The notes beneath the pieces were generated by a model that saw nothing but the letters and a program-made list of their open reading frames with translations, did not search any database and was not told where the DNA came from. DNA of 64,000 nucleotides from Candidatus Brocadiaceae bacterium S225 (GTDB taxonomy: Bacteria; Planctomycetota; Brocadiia; Brocadiales; Scalinduaceae), in assembly GCA_007859995.1 (NCBI GenBank), contig SMSL01000005.1, positions 62,001 to 126,000 of the forward strand, read 5' to 3'. A program made the position numbers and the translations under genes. Shown here one piece after another: positions 9,690 to 18,943 of this stretch (positions within the stretch are counted from its first letter, which is position 1; each line of letters starts with the position of its first letter).

Positions 9690-10216
9690 TTAATTTCCTC
9701 CACACGTATATTTGCATTTGTATATACACATATATCTGCCGTTATCTTTAATGCTTCCTCCACTATCTGTTTTGCACTAAGTCCAGAATGTTTCACCAGA
9801 GCCCTTGCAGCAGAGGTAGCATACTGCCCACCGGAACCAATACCTAATATTCCATCATCCGGTTCAATTATCTCTCCGTTACCAGAAACAAGGAGAGAAC
9901 AGTTCTTATCTACAGCTATTAATAGCGACTCAAGCTTTCTCAATATCTTATCTGTACGCCAGTCTTTGGCAAGTTCATGTGCACTTCTCAGCATATTACC
10001 CTGATATTTTTCTAATTTAGATTCAAACCTTTCCATTAAAGCAAATGCATCTGCAGCCGATCCTGCAAAACCTACAATAACCTTTTCATGGTATAATTTA
10101 CGTATCTTGCATGCATTTTTTTTAACGATAAAGGAACTCATAGTAACCTGCCCATCACCGCCTATGGCGATAGCGCCTTTATGTTTTACCGATAATATGG
10201 TAGTAGATTTAAACAT
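9677..10216 (-). CDS. hslV: ATP-dependent protease HslUV, peptidase subunit HslV
   Basis: 179 residues, the proteasome-beta-like threonine peptidase of HslUV. After a four-residue propeptide (MFKS) comes [10 protein letters not shown], so Thr5 should be the N-terminal nucleophile after processing. Conserved features follow: GGDGQVTM, the lysine-bearing [21 protein letters not shown] segment, [17 protein letters not shown], and the sodium/turn motif [15 protein letters not shown]. It forms a double hexameric ring capped by HslU. It is first in the two-gene operon with hslU. The ATG at 10216 is the only start that keeps the short propeptide. Confidence 0.95.
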   Translation of the reverse strand: MFKSTTILSVKHKGAIAIGGDGQVTMSSFIVKKNACKIRKLYHEKVIVGFAGSAADAFALMERFESKLEKYQGNMLRSAHELAKDWRTDKILRKLESLLIAVDKNCSLLVSGNGEIIEPDDGILGIGSGGQYATSAARALVKHSGLSAKQIVEEALKITADICVYTNANIRVEEIKCGS

Positions 10217-10397
10217 TTAATTTACCCGAAATAAAAATATTCATTCGTCAATCATATCAACAAATATTAGCATGGCAAGAAGCTTTTACTAAAAAAACAT
10301 ATTTCGGCGAAACTCACAAGGTGGGAGATAATGAATGGACTGTCAGGTTTAATCGGAATGGTTTTGCAGTATTCAAAAAAAAATATCAGAAGCAAAG

Positions 10398-10607
10398 TTA
10401 CTCATAAACATCAATAGCATAGTCTGGGCACATCAATCCACAGAATTTACAAGCAGTACATTTTTTCCCATTACCAGTTACAAATTGTGCAGTATGGTAG
10501 CCAAAATGATTTACCTCAACAGACATCTTTAGAAGTCCGTAAGGACATGCATCGATACAAAGCTCACAGCCTTTGCATCTATCTTCCTTAATTACAATTT
10601 TTCCCAT
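10398..10607 (-). CDS. 2[4Fe-4S] ferredoxin (KorD/PorD-like)
   Basis: A 69-residue dicluster ferredoxin. Two CxxCxxCxxxCP motifs are present: CKGCELCIDACP (about residues 11-22) and CTACKFCGLMCP (about 50-61). The insertion between them (VEVNHFGYHTAQFVTGNGKK) is typical of the delta ferredoxin subunits of 2-oxoacid:ferredoxin oxidoreductases rather than of a minimal bacterial ferredoxin. It should carry low-potential electrons in the cytoplasm. Here it stands alone: no oxidoreductase subunit lies next to it, so its partner must be encoded elsewhere. It lies upstream of hslV on the same strand with a 181-bp gap. Confidence 0.85.
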   Translation of the reverse strand: MGKIVIKEDRCKGCELCIDACPYGLLKMSVEVNHFGYHTAQFVTGNGKKCTACKFCGLMCPDYAIDVYE

Positions 10608-10902
10608 TAAATATATATTGAAAAGATTTTAATCAACTTTTTCTCTCAATTCTAAATTAACCTCATCTCTGAATCAACAAGAAAAATTATTTTTCAAAAT
10701 TACACTTCACACGATATAATGCCAACTCAGAAAAGCGCCAAAGATTTTATAATATAAGAGATTGATTAATAAGGATACCAATCTACATTTACAGGTAGTA
10801 CTCTGATCGGAACCACCTTTGTGTGGTGGGATTTCCCTCATTATATTATCGGTTGCATTGCTGGTTGATTCGTTATAAAGCCCAAAGGAGGAGACAACAA
10901 AT
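10608..10902. other. Divergent intergenic region with a small hairpin
   Basis: No gene is seen between the ferredoxin and the MOSC gene, which are divergent. A 5-bp hairpin (CCACC at 10813-10817 with GGTGG at 10825-10829) lies about 75 nt before the MOSC start, and a strong ribosome site AAAGGAGGAG precedes that ATG. The leader could be regulatory, but I cannot match it to a known riboswitch. Confidence 0.35.
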
Positions 10903-11421
10903 ATGGCTGAAATTATTTCAATTCATGTCGTTCGAAAGCGAAATGCTGCTGCCGAATCCTGTAACCACGTCACCGTGCGTTCTAATTTTGGAATTGTAGG
11001 TGATTATCGTTCAGAAAAATTTCAGATCGGACAAATCACTTTAATAGAAGCCGAAACGATAGACGTAATGTCGCGAAAACTTGGCTATGAGATACCTGCC
11101 GGTTCAAGCAGACGACAGGTTATGGTTAAAGGTATCAAGCTGAATGAGTTGATTGGTCGAAATTTACGCATGGGCCAGATACTTGTCCGTGTAGAAGATA
11201 GATGTAATCCATGTAAAAAGATGGAAACGAAGATTGGTCCCGGTGCCAGGGACGCAATGAATGACAAAGGAGGCATCCGTTGCAGGATCATCGAAGGAGG
11301 AGATCTTCACGTTAGCGATAAAATAACAGTGGAAATTCCCCGTTGTCCTTATTACGCAAGACTATCAAGCTTTTGCTTTAAGTTTATCAGTTATCTCAAA
11401 CAACTTTCTAATAAGATTTAA
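10903..11421 (+). CDS. MOSC domain protein
   Basis: 172 residues with a MOSC (molybdenum cofactor sulfurase C-terminal) domain, a beta-barrel fold. Seen: N-terminal EIISIHVVRKRNAAAESC, the GIVGDYRSEKFQIGQITLIEAE strand, a conserved arginine-rich RRQVMVKGIKL segment, and the cysteine motif CNPCKKME followed by GPGARDAMNDKGGIRCRIIEGG. MOSC proteins bind molybdenum cofactor or act in sulfur/metal transfer, for example the YiiM-like proteins. The start has an excellent Shine-Dalgarno sequence (AAAGGAGGAG). It is a single-gene unit next to signalling genes on the opposite strand; moeA is far away at 54 kb. Confidence 0.8.
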   Translation: MAEIISIHVVRKRNAAAESCNHVTVRSNFGIVGDYRSEKFQIGQITLIEAETIDVMSRKLGYEIPAGSSRRQVMVKGIKLNELIGRNLRMGQILVRVEDRCNPCKKMETKIGPGARDAMNDKGGIRCRIIEGGDLHVSDKITVEIPRCPYYARLSSFCFKFISYLKQLSNKI

Positions 11422-11551
11422 TACCGTGATGCGGCATAGCCACGATCTAAGTGCCTCAGGTGTGAAGTAAACTAGATTGCTCAAAATAAAGCCAGGTTTA
11501 TGTTTATTGAACAACCACGGCTCACTTAAACACCCGTTACTTCAAACTCTC

Positions 11552-11917
11552 TTACCCTATCTTGGCCATGATTTCTTCAATTATTTTTTCTTTTGTAAAT
11601 GGCTTTTCAAGAAACACAAGATTCGGATCCATATCCTTCAAATTTTTATATGCTTTTTGTGAGAAACTGCTACATATAATAACCGGAATATCTGAATATT
11701 CAGGCATACCCTTGATATAAAGAAAAAATGTATCTCCGGTTACCAGATCCAGGAGTATATCCAGAATAATCAGATCCGGCTTCTTTTCTTCCAGTTTTGC
11801 CAATGCCTCATCTCCGTCATATGCACGCACTATTTCATAATCAGTATCTTCCAGCATCATAGTATAAAGGTCATGAAATGCTTGTTCATCCTCAACTATC
11901 ATTATCGTCTTACCCAT
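11552..11917 (-). CDS. Single-domain response regulator
   Basis: 121 residues consisting only of a CheY-like receiver domain. The acidic pair lies at Glu9/Asp10, the phospho-acceptor Asp53 in LIILDILLD, a serine pair in VIICSSFS and the conserved Lys105 in FLEKPF. There is no output domain, so it acts by protein contact or as a phosphorelay element. It lies downstream of the large sensor kinase on the same strand with a 175-bp gap, making that kinase the likely phosphate donor. Confidence 0.85.
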   Translation of the reverse strand: MGKTIMIVEDEQAFHDLYTMMLEDTDYEIVRAYDGDEALAKLEEKKPDLIILDILLDLVTGDTFFLYIKGMPEYSDIPVIICSSFSQKAYKNLKDMDPNLVFLEKPFTKEKIIEEIMAKIG

Positions 11918-12092
11918 TCTCTATTCTCCTTTCATCAGTTCATAAATTTGTACACATTAGCCCTTGCACATTTATATTTATTACCGGGTAAAGTATCGCA
12001 ATACAAAACCCCTTATCTTCAAATACAACACTATACTATACAAATCATAATAGGAATTTCCATCTTTAAAACCACACCACCTCTTCAGGAGT

Positions 12093-14555
12093 TCAAGCTG
12101 GAGTATCTGAGGCTTTTTGCTCATCAGAGATTACCGGTAATGTAAACTTGAATGTTGTGCCTTTTCCCTTGCCTTCACTTTCAACCCAGATTTTCCCACC
12201 ATGAGCTTTTACAATCTTCTTACAGATAGCAAGACCAACACCGGAACCGTCGGCGCTTGCTCTTTCCTGGTAAAACCGACTAAAAAGTTTGTCGAAATTT
12301 TCCTTCGGTGTAATTAAACCAATTCCTTGATCTTTAACTGTTATCTCTATGTCCTCAGCCCTTCTCAGGGCCGACACTATAATCTCTCCAGTTTCAGAGT
12401 ATTTGATAGCATTATCTATCAAGTTGGAAACTACCCTTGTAATCTCAGTTCTGTCTCCAAATACTTCCGGAAGTTTGTCAGGAATTCTAGTAGTTAATAT
12501 CAACCCTTTCTTCTCCGCTATTAATTTCAATCCCTCTTCCGTTTGATGTACTATTTCTTCCAGATTCAAATTTTCCTTTTGATATGCAACACGGCCAGAT
12601 TCTAATACTGATAAATCCAATATACTTTGTATGGTTTTTTTCAGTCTTTGAATGTTGTCATCAATTATTTTACTTAATTTCTTCCCCTTCTCTTTATCTA
12701 CTTTTTCCTTAGCTGCCTCACTAGTCCAAAGATCAATTGCCATTTGTACCTGTGCTACCGGTGATTTTAATTCATGAGTTACATCTCGAATCATTACGTC
12801 TTTCATCTTATCAAGACTACGTAATTCCTCATTGGCTTTTTCTATCTCGACACTTCGTTGCTTTAGCTCTTCATTTGTTGATTTCAGATCTCTTGTTCTT
12901 TCCTCAACGATCTTTTCCAGATTCGCAGTATACTCCTGGAGTTCCTTTTCAAGCTTTTTCTGCTCAGTAATGTCCCTTACCATTTTTATTATTGACTCCA
13001 ATTTCCCTTCTTTATTTAAGATAGGATAGGAGGCGATGAATACATATTTTTTGTCCCTCTCCACATAGTGCTCTGCCGTAGCAGGTAATAATGTTTCAAT
13101 TGACTTCATTGTGGGACAGTTATCACAAATAGATTCCCGGCCTTTATAAACACAGTAGCATTTTTCCCCGACAATATTCTCACCGTAGGTGTCCATTGCA
13201 ACCTTATTAACCTGCTTAATAGTCCCATCTTTGTCCAGGACTGTCATAGGGTCTCTTATGGCATCAAACATTGATTCCATAAAAATATTAGAGGATTGAA
13301 GCTCTTCATTTCTCTTTTTTAAGGTCCTGGTCATCATGTTAAAAGAGACTGCAAGTTCACCAATTTCATCCTTTGTATGAATATTTACTTCTTGAGTAAG
13401 ATCTCCTGCGTTCATTTTCCTTGTTGCATCGGTCAGATAGAGAATTGGAGCTACCATCCTTTGACCCATAAAAACAGCAAGCACCACCACTCCCAAAGAA
13501 ACGATAATCATGATTGTATTAACACGTTTACGAAGTCTATCAACTTCTATATAACCTTCGTCATAATCAATCTCAGCAATTACACCCCAATCCAGTTCCG
13601 GGATCCATTGCCAGAAACCTATTACCTTTACTCCACGATAATCTACATAACCTTTTCCGTCAGAACCTGTGCGTCCTTTCAAACATTCCGAAACTGATTT
13701 TGTCAATTTTCCTGTTTCAGGGTTGATTAGTTTAATTTGAAGAGTAGTGTCACCTTCTATCAAACCCTGATTTCTTAAATCGGATGCGAATCGAGATTCT
13801 GTTATCATATACCCCTGCTTATTAACAAGATATGTTTCGCCGCTTGCACCCAACTTTATGCTTCTCATTAATTCACTTATTTTTTCAACGTCGACCCTGA
13901 GGCATGCAACACCCATTATTTTGTTTTGATCAGTTATTGGAGTTGCGACAACCATGGTGGGAACACCTGTTTCCATTCTACCGAATCTATTTTCAACGAG
14001 TTCCTTTGAAGGAAATATCTGTGACGCGAATGTTTCTCCGTCCATCGCCTTTTTAAAATATTCCTGGCCAGAGATATCTGCGCCTATTCTACCCTTTTGA
14101 GTAGAGACATGGATAATACCTGCCGCATCGCTTATAAGGACCTCCTTATAATCATACTCGTATCTTATGTAGTGAGTATATCTCAAAAGACGCCAGAACC
14201 GTTTATCATTCGTGTCTATTCTGGAAGCAAGGAGCGTGAAAGGGTTTTCCGCAATAACCCTAACATCACCCTTTCTTTCTTCTGTCCAACCTTTGATAAG
14301 CTCCGCTTGCTTGTGCCCGACACTGTGCAGGTTTTGTATTAAAGATGTTTGTAATGCATCCTGTGCTTTAGGGTAAACCACTAACCTCATTGCCAACAAA
14401 GGAATAAGCGCCAGTATTAAAAACACCAGTATCATTTTCTTTTTTATTGATTTGATTTCGAAAGCCTTCAACGAGGATCTCAACTGTTCAAGGATTATAG
14501 ATAAAGGCCCCTTTTTCTTTAAGACTTCCAAAATATAAATTCCTTTTTTCCCCAT
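12093..14555 (-). CDS. Membrane sensor histidine kinase (dCache-HAMP-PAS-HisKA-HATPase)
   Basis: 820 residues. Domain order: transmembrane helix at about 41-57, extracytoplasmic double-Cache sensor about 60-340, second transmembrane helix about 346-365, HAMP about 366-420, PAS about 425-535 followed by a coiled coil with EERTRDLKSTNEEL, HisKA with the phospho-accepting His594 (DVTHELKSPV), then HATPase_c with the N box NLIDNAIKYSE, G1 DQGIGL and G2 GSGVGLAICKKIVKAHGG. The PAS domain contains a cysteine cluster (CYCVYKGRESICDNCP), which could bind metal or sense redox. Probable partner: the receiver protein at 11552-11917. The ligand of the Cache domain is unknown. Confidence 0.9.
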   Translation of the reverse strand: MGKKGIYILEVLKKKGPLSIILEQLRSSLKAFEIKSIKKKMILVFLILALIPLLAMRLVVYPKAQDALQTSLIQNLHSVGHKQAELIKGWTEERKGDVRVIAENPFTLLASRIDTNDKRFWRLLRYTHYIRYEYDYKEVLISDAAGIIHVSTQKGRIGADISGQEYFKKAMDGETFASQIFPSKELVENRFGRMETGVPTMVVATPITDQNKIMGVACLRVDVEKISELMRSIKLGASGETYLVNKQGYMITESRFASDLRNQGLIEGDTTLQIKLINPETGKLTKSVSECLKGRTGSDGKGYVDYRGVKVIGFWQWIPELDWGVIAEIDYDEGYIEVDRLRKRVNTIMIIVSLGVVVLAVFMGQRMVAPILYLTDATRKMNAGDLTQEVNIHTKDEIGELAVSFNMMTRTLKKRNEELQSSNIFMESMFDAIRDPMTVLDKDGTIKQVNKVAMDTYGENIVGEKCYCVYKGRESICDNCPTMKSIETLLPATAEHYVERDKKYVFIASYPILNKEGKLESIIKMVRDITEQKKLEKELQEYTANLEKIVEERTRDLKSTNEELKQRSVEIEKANEELRSLDKMKDVMIRDVTHELKSPVAQVQMAIDLWTSEAAKEKVDKEKGKKLSKIIDDNIQRLKKTIQSILDLSVLESGRVAYQKENLNLEEIVHQTEEGLKLIAEKKGLILTTRIPDKLPEVFGDRTEITRVVSNLIDNAIKYSETGEIIVSALRRAEDIEITVKDQGIGLITPKENFDKLFSRFYQERASADGSGVGLAICKKIVKAHGGKIWVESEGKGKGTTFKFTLPVISDEQKASDTPA

Positions 14556-14566
14556 ATTTAATAACC

Positions 14567-17299
14567 TTATGTCCGCTTATTAGTTATAACCTTACTAATG
14601 GGTTTTATCACCCGTGACATAAAAGAGAACTGTTTAAAGAACCACGTTATTAGAATTTTCACCACTTTCCAGGATAATTGTAAGCTAATAGTTTCAAGAA
14701 TTATTTCCTTGAACATCTTGCTGCCGGCAACTGAGTCGAAAAAAGCTGCTCTAAATTTCTTATCTTCCTTCGCCAATCGAATCATGGGGGTGAAGAGCCC
14801 ATAATGTGCGCTAAAGCCTGCAAGCATTCTAATGGCTTTTCCATATGGAAGATCACTGGTTATATCAGAAAAGCTATTATAATAATCCTTAAAGGCTTCT
14901 TTTGATATACCCACGTCCATCATGACCTCTGCAGCCCTTATCCCTGTCATACAGGCAGTATTCACGCCTTTACCCTTAAATGCACGAATAATACCTGCGG
15001 CATCGCCTACTGTGACATATCTATCCCCAAAAAGATTCTTCGCCGGAGAAGTTGGAAACTGCCAGCGGCTATAAAATAAATCGTGTCTCTGCATAGCAAA
15101 ATTTGAAGGCAAAACCCTGGTAACCTGAGGCATTAAAAGAAAATTATCCATCCAGCGCCAATTAATCTTTGAACCGGCAATGTTAATATCAAGATGATCG
15201 ATTTTGGGTGTTATGGCTCCAAACTCTATTCCCCTCAGTGATGGAAGAAATGCGTGTATACAGTTTCCAAACTTTTTCATTTCCTCCTTTTCCGGATAAA
15301 ACTTGGTTAAAATAGTACTCATATAATGGCCTGTCCTATAACGTGTTGCCGTCTCAAAAACCTTGCAAGCCCCTTCATCCAGACCGAACGCTCCAACAAC
15401 AACATCTGCCCGCCTATTGTCCTTTTCACTATAAACCATTACGCCACTGGGCTCGACATCAATATTTGTCACTCTACCATGTATTACTTTTACTCCTGCA
15501 TCTTTCGCACAATGTAAAAGATAATTATCAAATAACATTCTATGCACCGCACATGATACTTCGCCACCGCCTTCCAGCTTTATGTCTTCGTCATCAGAAT
15601 GCAAATAATATGCAGGTATTTTTTCCAATATAAGCTCATGAGGAAAAGGAATCCTTAATTTTTCTTCTAATATTTCTTCAATAGGCGAAGACAGTACACC
15701 AACACATGGATTAAACTGCTCATCCTTTCCAAAATCTTTGCCTTCATACAATACTATATTTAAATTGATGTTACGTCTTTTGGCTAATCTGCTAAGTGTA
15801 ATTGCACAACTCGTCCCACCGGGACCGCCCCCTATAACAACCACAGTTTGACCCTCCTCAAGAGGACCAAGCCCTTTATCGGCCAAACTTTTTAATACCT
15901 TCTCGCGTCTAAATTTCCCACCGGCGACAATAGATCCAACTATCTGCCTGGTCCATACAATCACAGTAACAGGTAATAATCTTAACTGTAAAGCCGGATC
16001 GAATACCTTAATAAATAAATCCTTAAAGGGTATACTTCCCGTAAACATATTCCATAAAAATTCCAACTGAATATTTGCAACAGGTTTTTTCTTTTCTGAC
16101 TTAAGGAATGAAAAATAACCGGCTGAAATACGCTTTCTGGAAGTAATATAATCGTTAAGGCCAAAAACCAATCTTCCATACAAGTTGTCAGATCCTAAAA
16201 TCTTCATTACAGGTTTATAATAACCTGTTCTGAAAGCATTTTCAGAGATACCGGTTTTAAACACACTATTTGCCGCTATCCTGGAGGTAATAAAAGCAGA
16301 CTCAATACCGTGCTTATAATATCTCGAAATGCCGGCACTGCCCAGAACAACAAATCTATCAGCAAATGGATGTCTGGACTGCGTAATATTTATCTTGGGA
16401 AAACAGATACAATAGTTTTTTGACAACTTCCAACCTTCTTCTGGAAAAGTACGACGCACAATAGGATGGCGAAGGAATTCTATCAAATGGGCCTTATTCA
16501 AATCAGTATTACCAACCAGTGTGACTGTTAAATAGTCTCCTCTTGGTGTAAAAGATGCATACGTAATCGGTTTTATGCCTAACGAAAAAACGTGTATCCA
16601 GTTATCAGAATATCTACTTCCATCCCTGCTGCCCACATAAATCTCTGCCTGACAAGCCCTGACAGTTTTGGGCGGAACATAACCAATCCCCATTCTCCTT
16701 ACTTTTTCCAACATGCCGGTATTCAACCCAAACGCACCCACCACCAAATCTGTGTCCCTTATTCTCCAGGAACCCTTCTTACCGAAATATACTTTTACTT
16801 GGTCTTTCTTGTTTGATGGCAAGATTATATTACTTACAATATCAGAGCTGATGTTAGCCCCCATATCCTTTACACGTCTTGAAAGAAAATTGTCAAAACT
16901 TGTACTATCAGATAATGGTGAAAACATTGGCCCATCGCCTCTAAAAACCGTTAATATTTTTTTATCTGCAGACGGTTTAGGATTCTGAACTTCTACACAA
17001 CCATCATGAGTATGGAAATAGTAACCTTTGATCTCCTTCTGCACACATCTGTCCGGAGGAAGCAAATCATTTTCCTTTAATTCTCCATAAAGTTTTTCTG
17101 ATATAACTCCCGGACACATATTGCATCCCCGAGGCCCCTTTTGACAAAAGCTTTTTCCCTCGAAAATAGTAATATCAACTTTTATGCCTTTTTGAGCAGC
17201 ATTTTTTAATGCAAAATATGCAAAAAAACTCCCTGCCGGGCCACCACCGACTATGGCAATCTTTGAACCATCTTTTAGGAAATAATCTCTATCTTTCAT
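14567..17299 (-). CDS. Tandem-fused FAD-dependent oxidoreductase (geranylgeranyl-reductase-like, two copies)
   Basis: 910 residues made of two complete geranylgeranyl-reductase/PHBH-type flavoprotein units in a row. Unit 1 starts with KIAIVGGGPAGSFFAYFAL (about 13-31) and has the cysteine motif CQKGPRGCNMCPGVIS. Unit 2 starts with VVVIGGGPGGTSCAITLS (about 490) and has a reduced form of that motif (FNPCVGVLSS). The second FAD motif, normally GD(A/S), is GSAGISRYYKHGIESAF in unit 1 and the canonical VGDAAGIIRAFKGKGVNTA in unit 2. The C-terminus has an amphipathic or membrane-binding stretch (WKVVKILITWFFKQFSF). Family members reduce isoprenoid double bonds or oxidise related lipids; the substrate here is unknown. 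It lies 15 bp downstream of the single-unit paralogue, so the two form an operon. Confidence 0.75.
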   Translation of the reverse strand: MKDRDYFLKDGSKIAIVGGGPAGSFFAYFALKNAAQKGIKVDITIFEGKSFCQKGPRGCNMCPGVISEKLYGELKENDLLPPDRCVQKEIKGYYFHTHDGCVEVQNPKPSADKKILTVFRGDGPMFSPLSDSTSFDNFLSRRVKDMGANISSDIVSNIILPSNKKDQVKVYFGKKGSWRIRDTDLVVGAFGLNTGMLEKVRRMGIGYVPPKTVRACQAEIYVGSRDGSRYSDNWIHVFSLGIKPITYASFTPRGDYLTVTLVGNTDLNKAHLIEFLRHPIVRRTFPEEGWKLSKNYCICFPKINITQSRHPFADRFVVLGSAGISRYYKHGIESAFITSRIAANSVFKTGISENAFRTGYYKPVMKILGSDNLYGRLVFGLNDYITSRKRISAGYFSFLKSEKKKPVANIQLEFLWNMFTGSIPFKDLFIKVFDPALQLRLLPVTVIVWTRQIVGSIVAGGKFRREKVLKSLADKGLGPLEEGQTVVVIGGGPGGTSCAITLSRLAKRRNINLNIVLYEGKDFGKDEQFNPCVGVLSSPIEEILEEKLRIPFPHELILEKIPAYYLHSDDEDIKLEGGGEVSCAVHRMLFDNYLLHCAKDAGVKVIHGRVTNIDVEPSGVMVYSEKDNRRADVVVGAFGLDEGACKVFETATRYRTGHYMSTILTKFYPEKEEMKKFGNCIHAFLPSLRGIEFGAITPKIDHLDINIAGSKINWRWMDNFLLMPQVTRVLPSNFAMQRHDLFYSRWQFPTSPAKNLFGDRYVTVGDAAGIIRAFKGKGVNTACMTGIRAAEVMMDVGISKEAFKDYYNSFSDITSDLPYGKAIRMLAGFSAHYGLFTPMIRLAKEDKKFRAAFFDSVAGSKMFKEIILETISLQLSWKVVKILITWFFKQFSFMSRVIKPISKVITNKRT

Positions 17300-17314
17300 A
17301 TGATAATCTATTCC

Positions 17315-18694
17315 TTAATTAACGTTGCTATAGTTACCACTCTTTTTTCTTATCCACGAAAGGGGATTAAACGGTAACGTTTTTGATATTAGGCGTAAGT
17401 TCAGTGCTTTAACAAATATTTCTTTGTAAGGCACATTTCCGGTAAGCATATTCCATAGTATCTCATTAATTTGACTTGCCGTTTTCACATCATCGGTAGA
17501 TTTTACAAGTTTTACTTGTCTATTTACTAATTGCCTGTTAGATGATATATAATCATTAATTTTGAGCATCATAATTCCATAAAAATTGTCTCTGGCCAAA
17601 AGTTTTTTTGCCGGCTTAAAATAACCATCCATAAATGACTTTGCCGATACTCCATTCTTAAATGCCGTATAAGCAGACATCTTTGCCATGTTAAATGCAG
17701 ACTCAATACCGCTTTTATAGGACCTTGAAATACTTGCATCCCCTAAAACAACAAACCTGTCTGCATACGGGTGTTTTGCATACGTTACAGGAATTTTAGA
17801 GATACACATACAAAAACTATTAGGAATTCTCCATTTTACTGGCATCAATTTTTTTACTGTTGGATGGTTAAGAAAGTCAACCAGGTTGTTTCTTGTCAGA
17901 TCCTTTCTCCCTACTAAATTTACAGTGACATAGTCTGCTTTTGGCGTAATGGAAGCAAATTTTAGCTCACTTTTACCTAAAGCAAAAACAAAAACATTGT
18001 TGCCAAATGTTTCTTCTATATATTCCCTGTTTAGTATTATTTCACACTGACATGTACGAACAGTCTTGGGCGGCCTATAACCAAAACCCATATTAGCAAC
18101 CTTTTCCATCATCCCGGTATTTACTCCAAATGCTCCAACTACAAGGTCAGCCTCAAATTCATATCCAGAGTTTCGTTCACCGCAGATTACTTTAACAGGT
18201 TCTTCTTTTCTGACTGCCAACCTGAAATCTTTAACCATATCTGATATTATCTCTACTCCCTGCTCCTTTACATGATTCAAAAGATAGTCGTCAAAACTGA
18301 CATTACCCTCGTGTTCAGACTGTAAAGGTCCATTTCCGCGAAACACTGTAACAATTTTTGGTATATGCCCCGGAATTGGATGATGAAGAACTACGCTCTC
18401 ATCCTGTGCTTGAAAGCAGTACCCTTCTATTTTTCTTTGTACGCAGAAATCTGCAATATTTATCCCCTCTTCCTCCAGGCTATTAAAAAGATTTTCAGAA
18501 ATAACGCCTGCGCACATATTACAGCCACGTGGACCCCTCTGGCAGAAGCTTTTCTTGTCGAATATTTTTATAGATACATCAATCCCTGCTTCTTTCGCAT
18601 AACGCGAAGCAAAATGCGCAAAAAAACTCCCTCCAGGCCCGCCTCCTATTATCGCAATTTTAGAACCGTTCTTAAGTAATAAATTATTATTCAT
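17315..18694 (-). CDS. FAD-dependent oxidoreductase (geranylgeranyl-reductase-like)
   Basis: About 459 residues from the ATG at 18694; the frame opens a further 24 codons upstream, but MNNNLLLKNGSKIAIIGGGPGG places the FAD loop at the usual distance and aligns with the start of the neighbouring fusion protein. Contains IAIIGGGPGGSFFAHFAS, the cysteine motif CQRGPRGCNMCAGVIS, PPKTVRTCQCEI, and the second FAD motif VLGDASISRSYKSGIESAF. It closely resembles the first half of the fusion protein at 14567-17299 and is co-directional with it. Probably membrane-associated lipid, isoprenoid or quinone redox chemistry; no substrate can be read from the sequence. Confidence 0.75.
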   Translation of the reverse strand: MNNNLLLKNGSKIAIIGGGPGGSFFAHFASRYAKEAGIDVSIKIFDKKSFCQRGPRGCNMCAGVISENLFNSLEEEGINIADFCVQRKIEGYCFQAQDESVVLHHPIPGHIPKIVTVFRGNGPLQSEHEGNVSFDDYLLNHVKEQGVEIISDMVKDFRLAVRKEEPVKVICGERNSGYEFEADLVVGAFGVNTGMMEKVANMGFGYRPPKTVRTCQCEIILNREYIEETFGNNVFVFALGKSELKFASITPKADYVTVNLVGRKDLTRNNLVDFLNHPTVKKLMPVKWRIPNSFCMCISKIPVTYAKHPYADRFVVLGDASISRSYKSGIESAFNMAKMSAYTAFKNGVSAKSFMDGYFKPAKKLLARDNFYGIMMLKINDYISSNRQLVNRQVKLVKSTDDVKTASQINEILWNMLTGNVPYKEIFVKALNLRLISKTLPFNPLSWIRKKSGNYSNVN

Positions 18695-18861
18695 TTGTTG
18701 ATGTTTTATTAACAATCCGACAATATCTCTAGTTGGAAGTTTATTAGCATTTATTATATAAATCAAGGTTAATAAATCTATTCGTAAATACTTTTGTTCT
18801 CATAACTTCTGTATATGTTACTAACGATAGTAACTTTTTTATAAGAAACCAAATCTACTGC

Positions 18862-18890
18862 AAAAAAAAAGGCGCTCGAAATCGAGCGCC
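18862..18890 (-). terminator. Intrinsic terminator after the bc operon
   Basis: A perfect 8-bp GC-rich stem (GGCGCTCG with CGAGCGCC, positions 18871-18890) with a 4-nt loop. On the minus strand it is followed by a run of nine T (complement of 18862-18870), the classic intrinsic terminator for the operon ending at 18944. A shorter T run on the other side could make it work weakly on the plus strand too. It separates the bc operon from the flavoprotein genes. Confidence 0.85.
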
Positions 18891-18943
18891 TCTCTTTTTA
18901 TACTGTATAGTAAATAATTCATCATAATTATTACTCTATTATT

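Noticed and set aside
10740-10902. Molybdenum-cofactor riboswitch before the MOSC gene
   Set aside because: Only a 5-bp hairpin is evident; the conserved helices of the known Moco RNA could not be placed.
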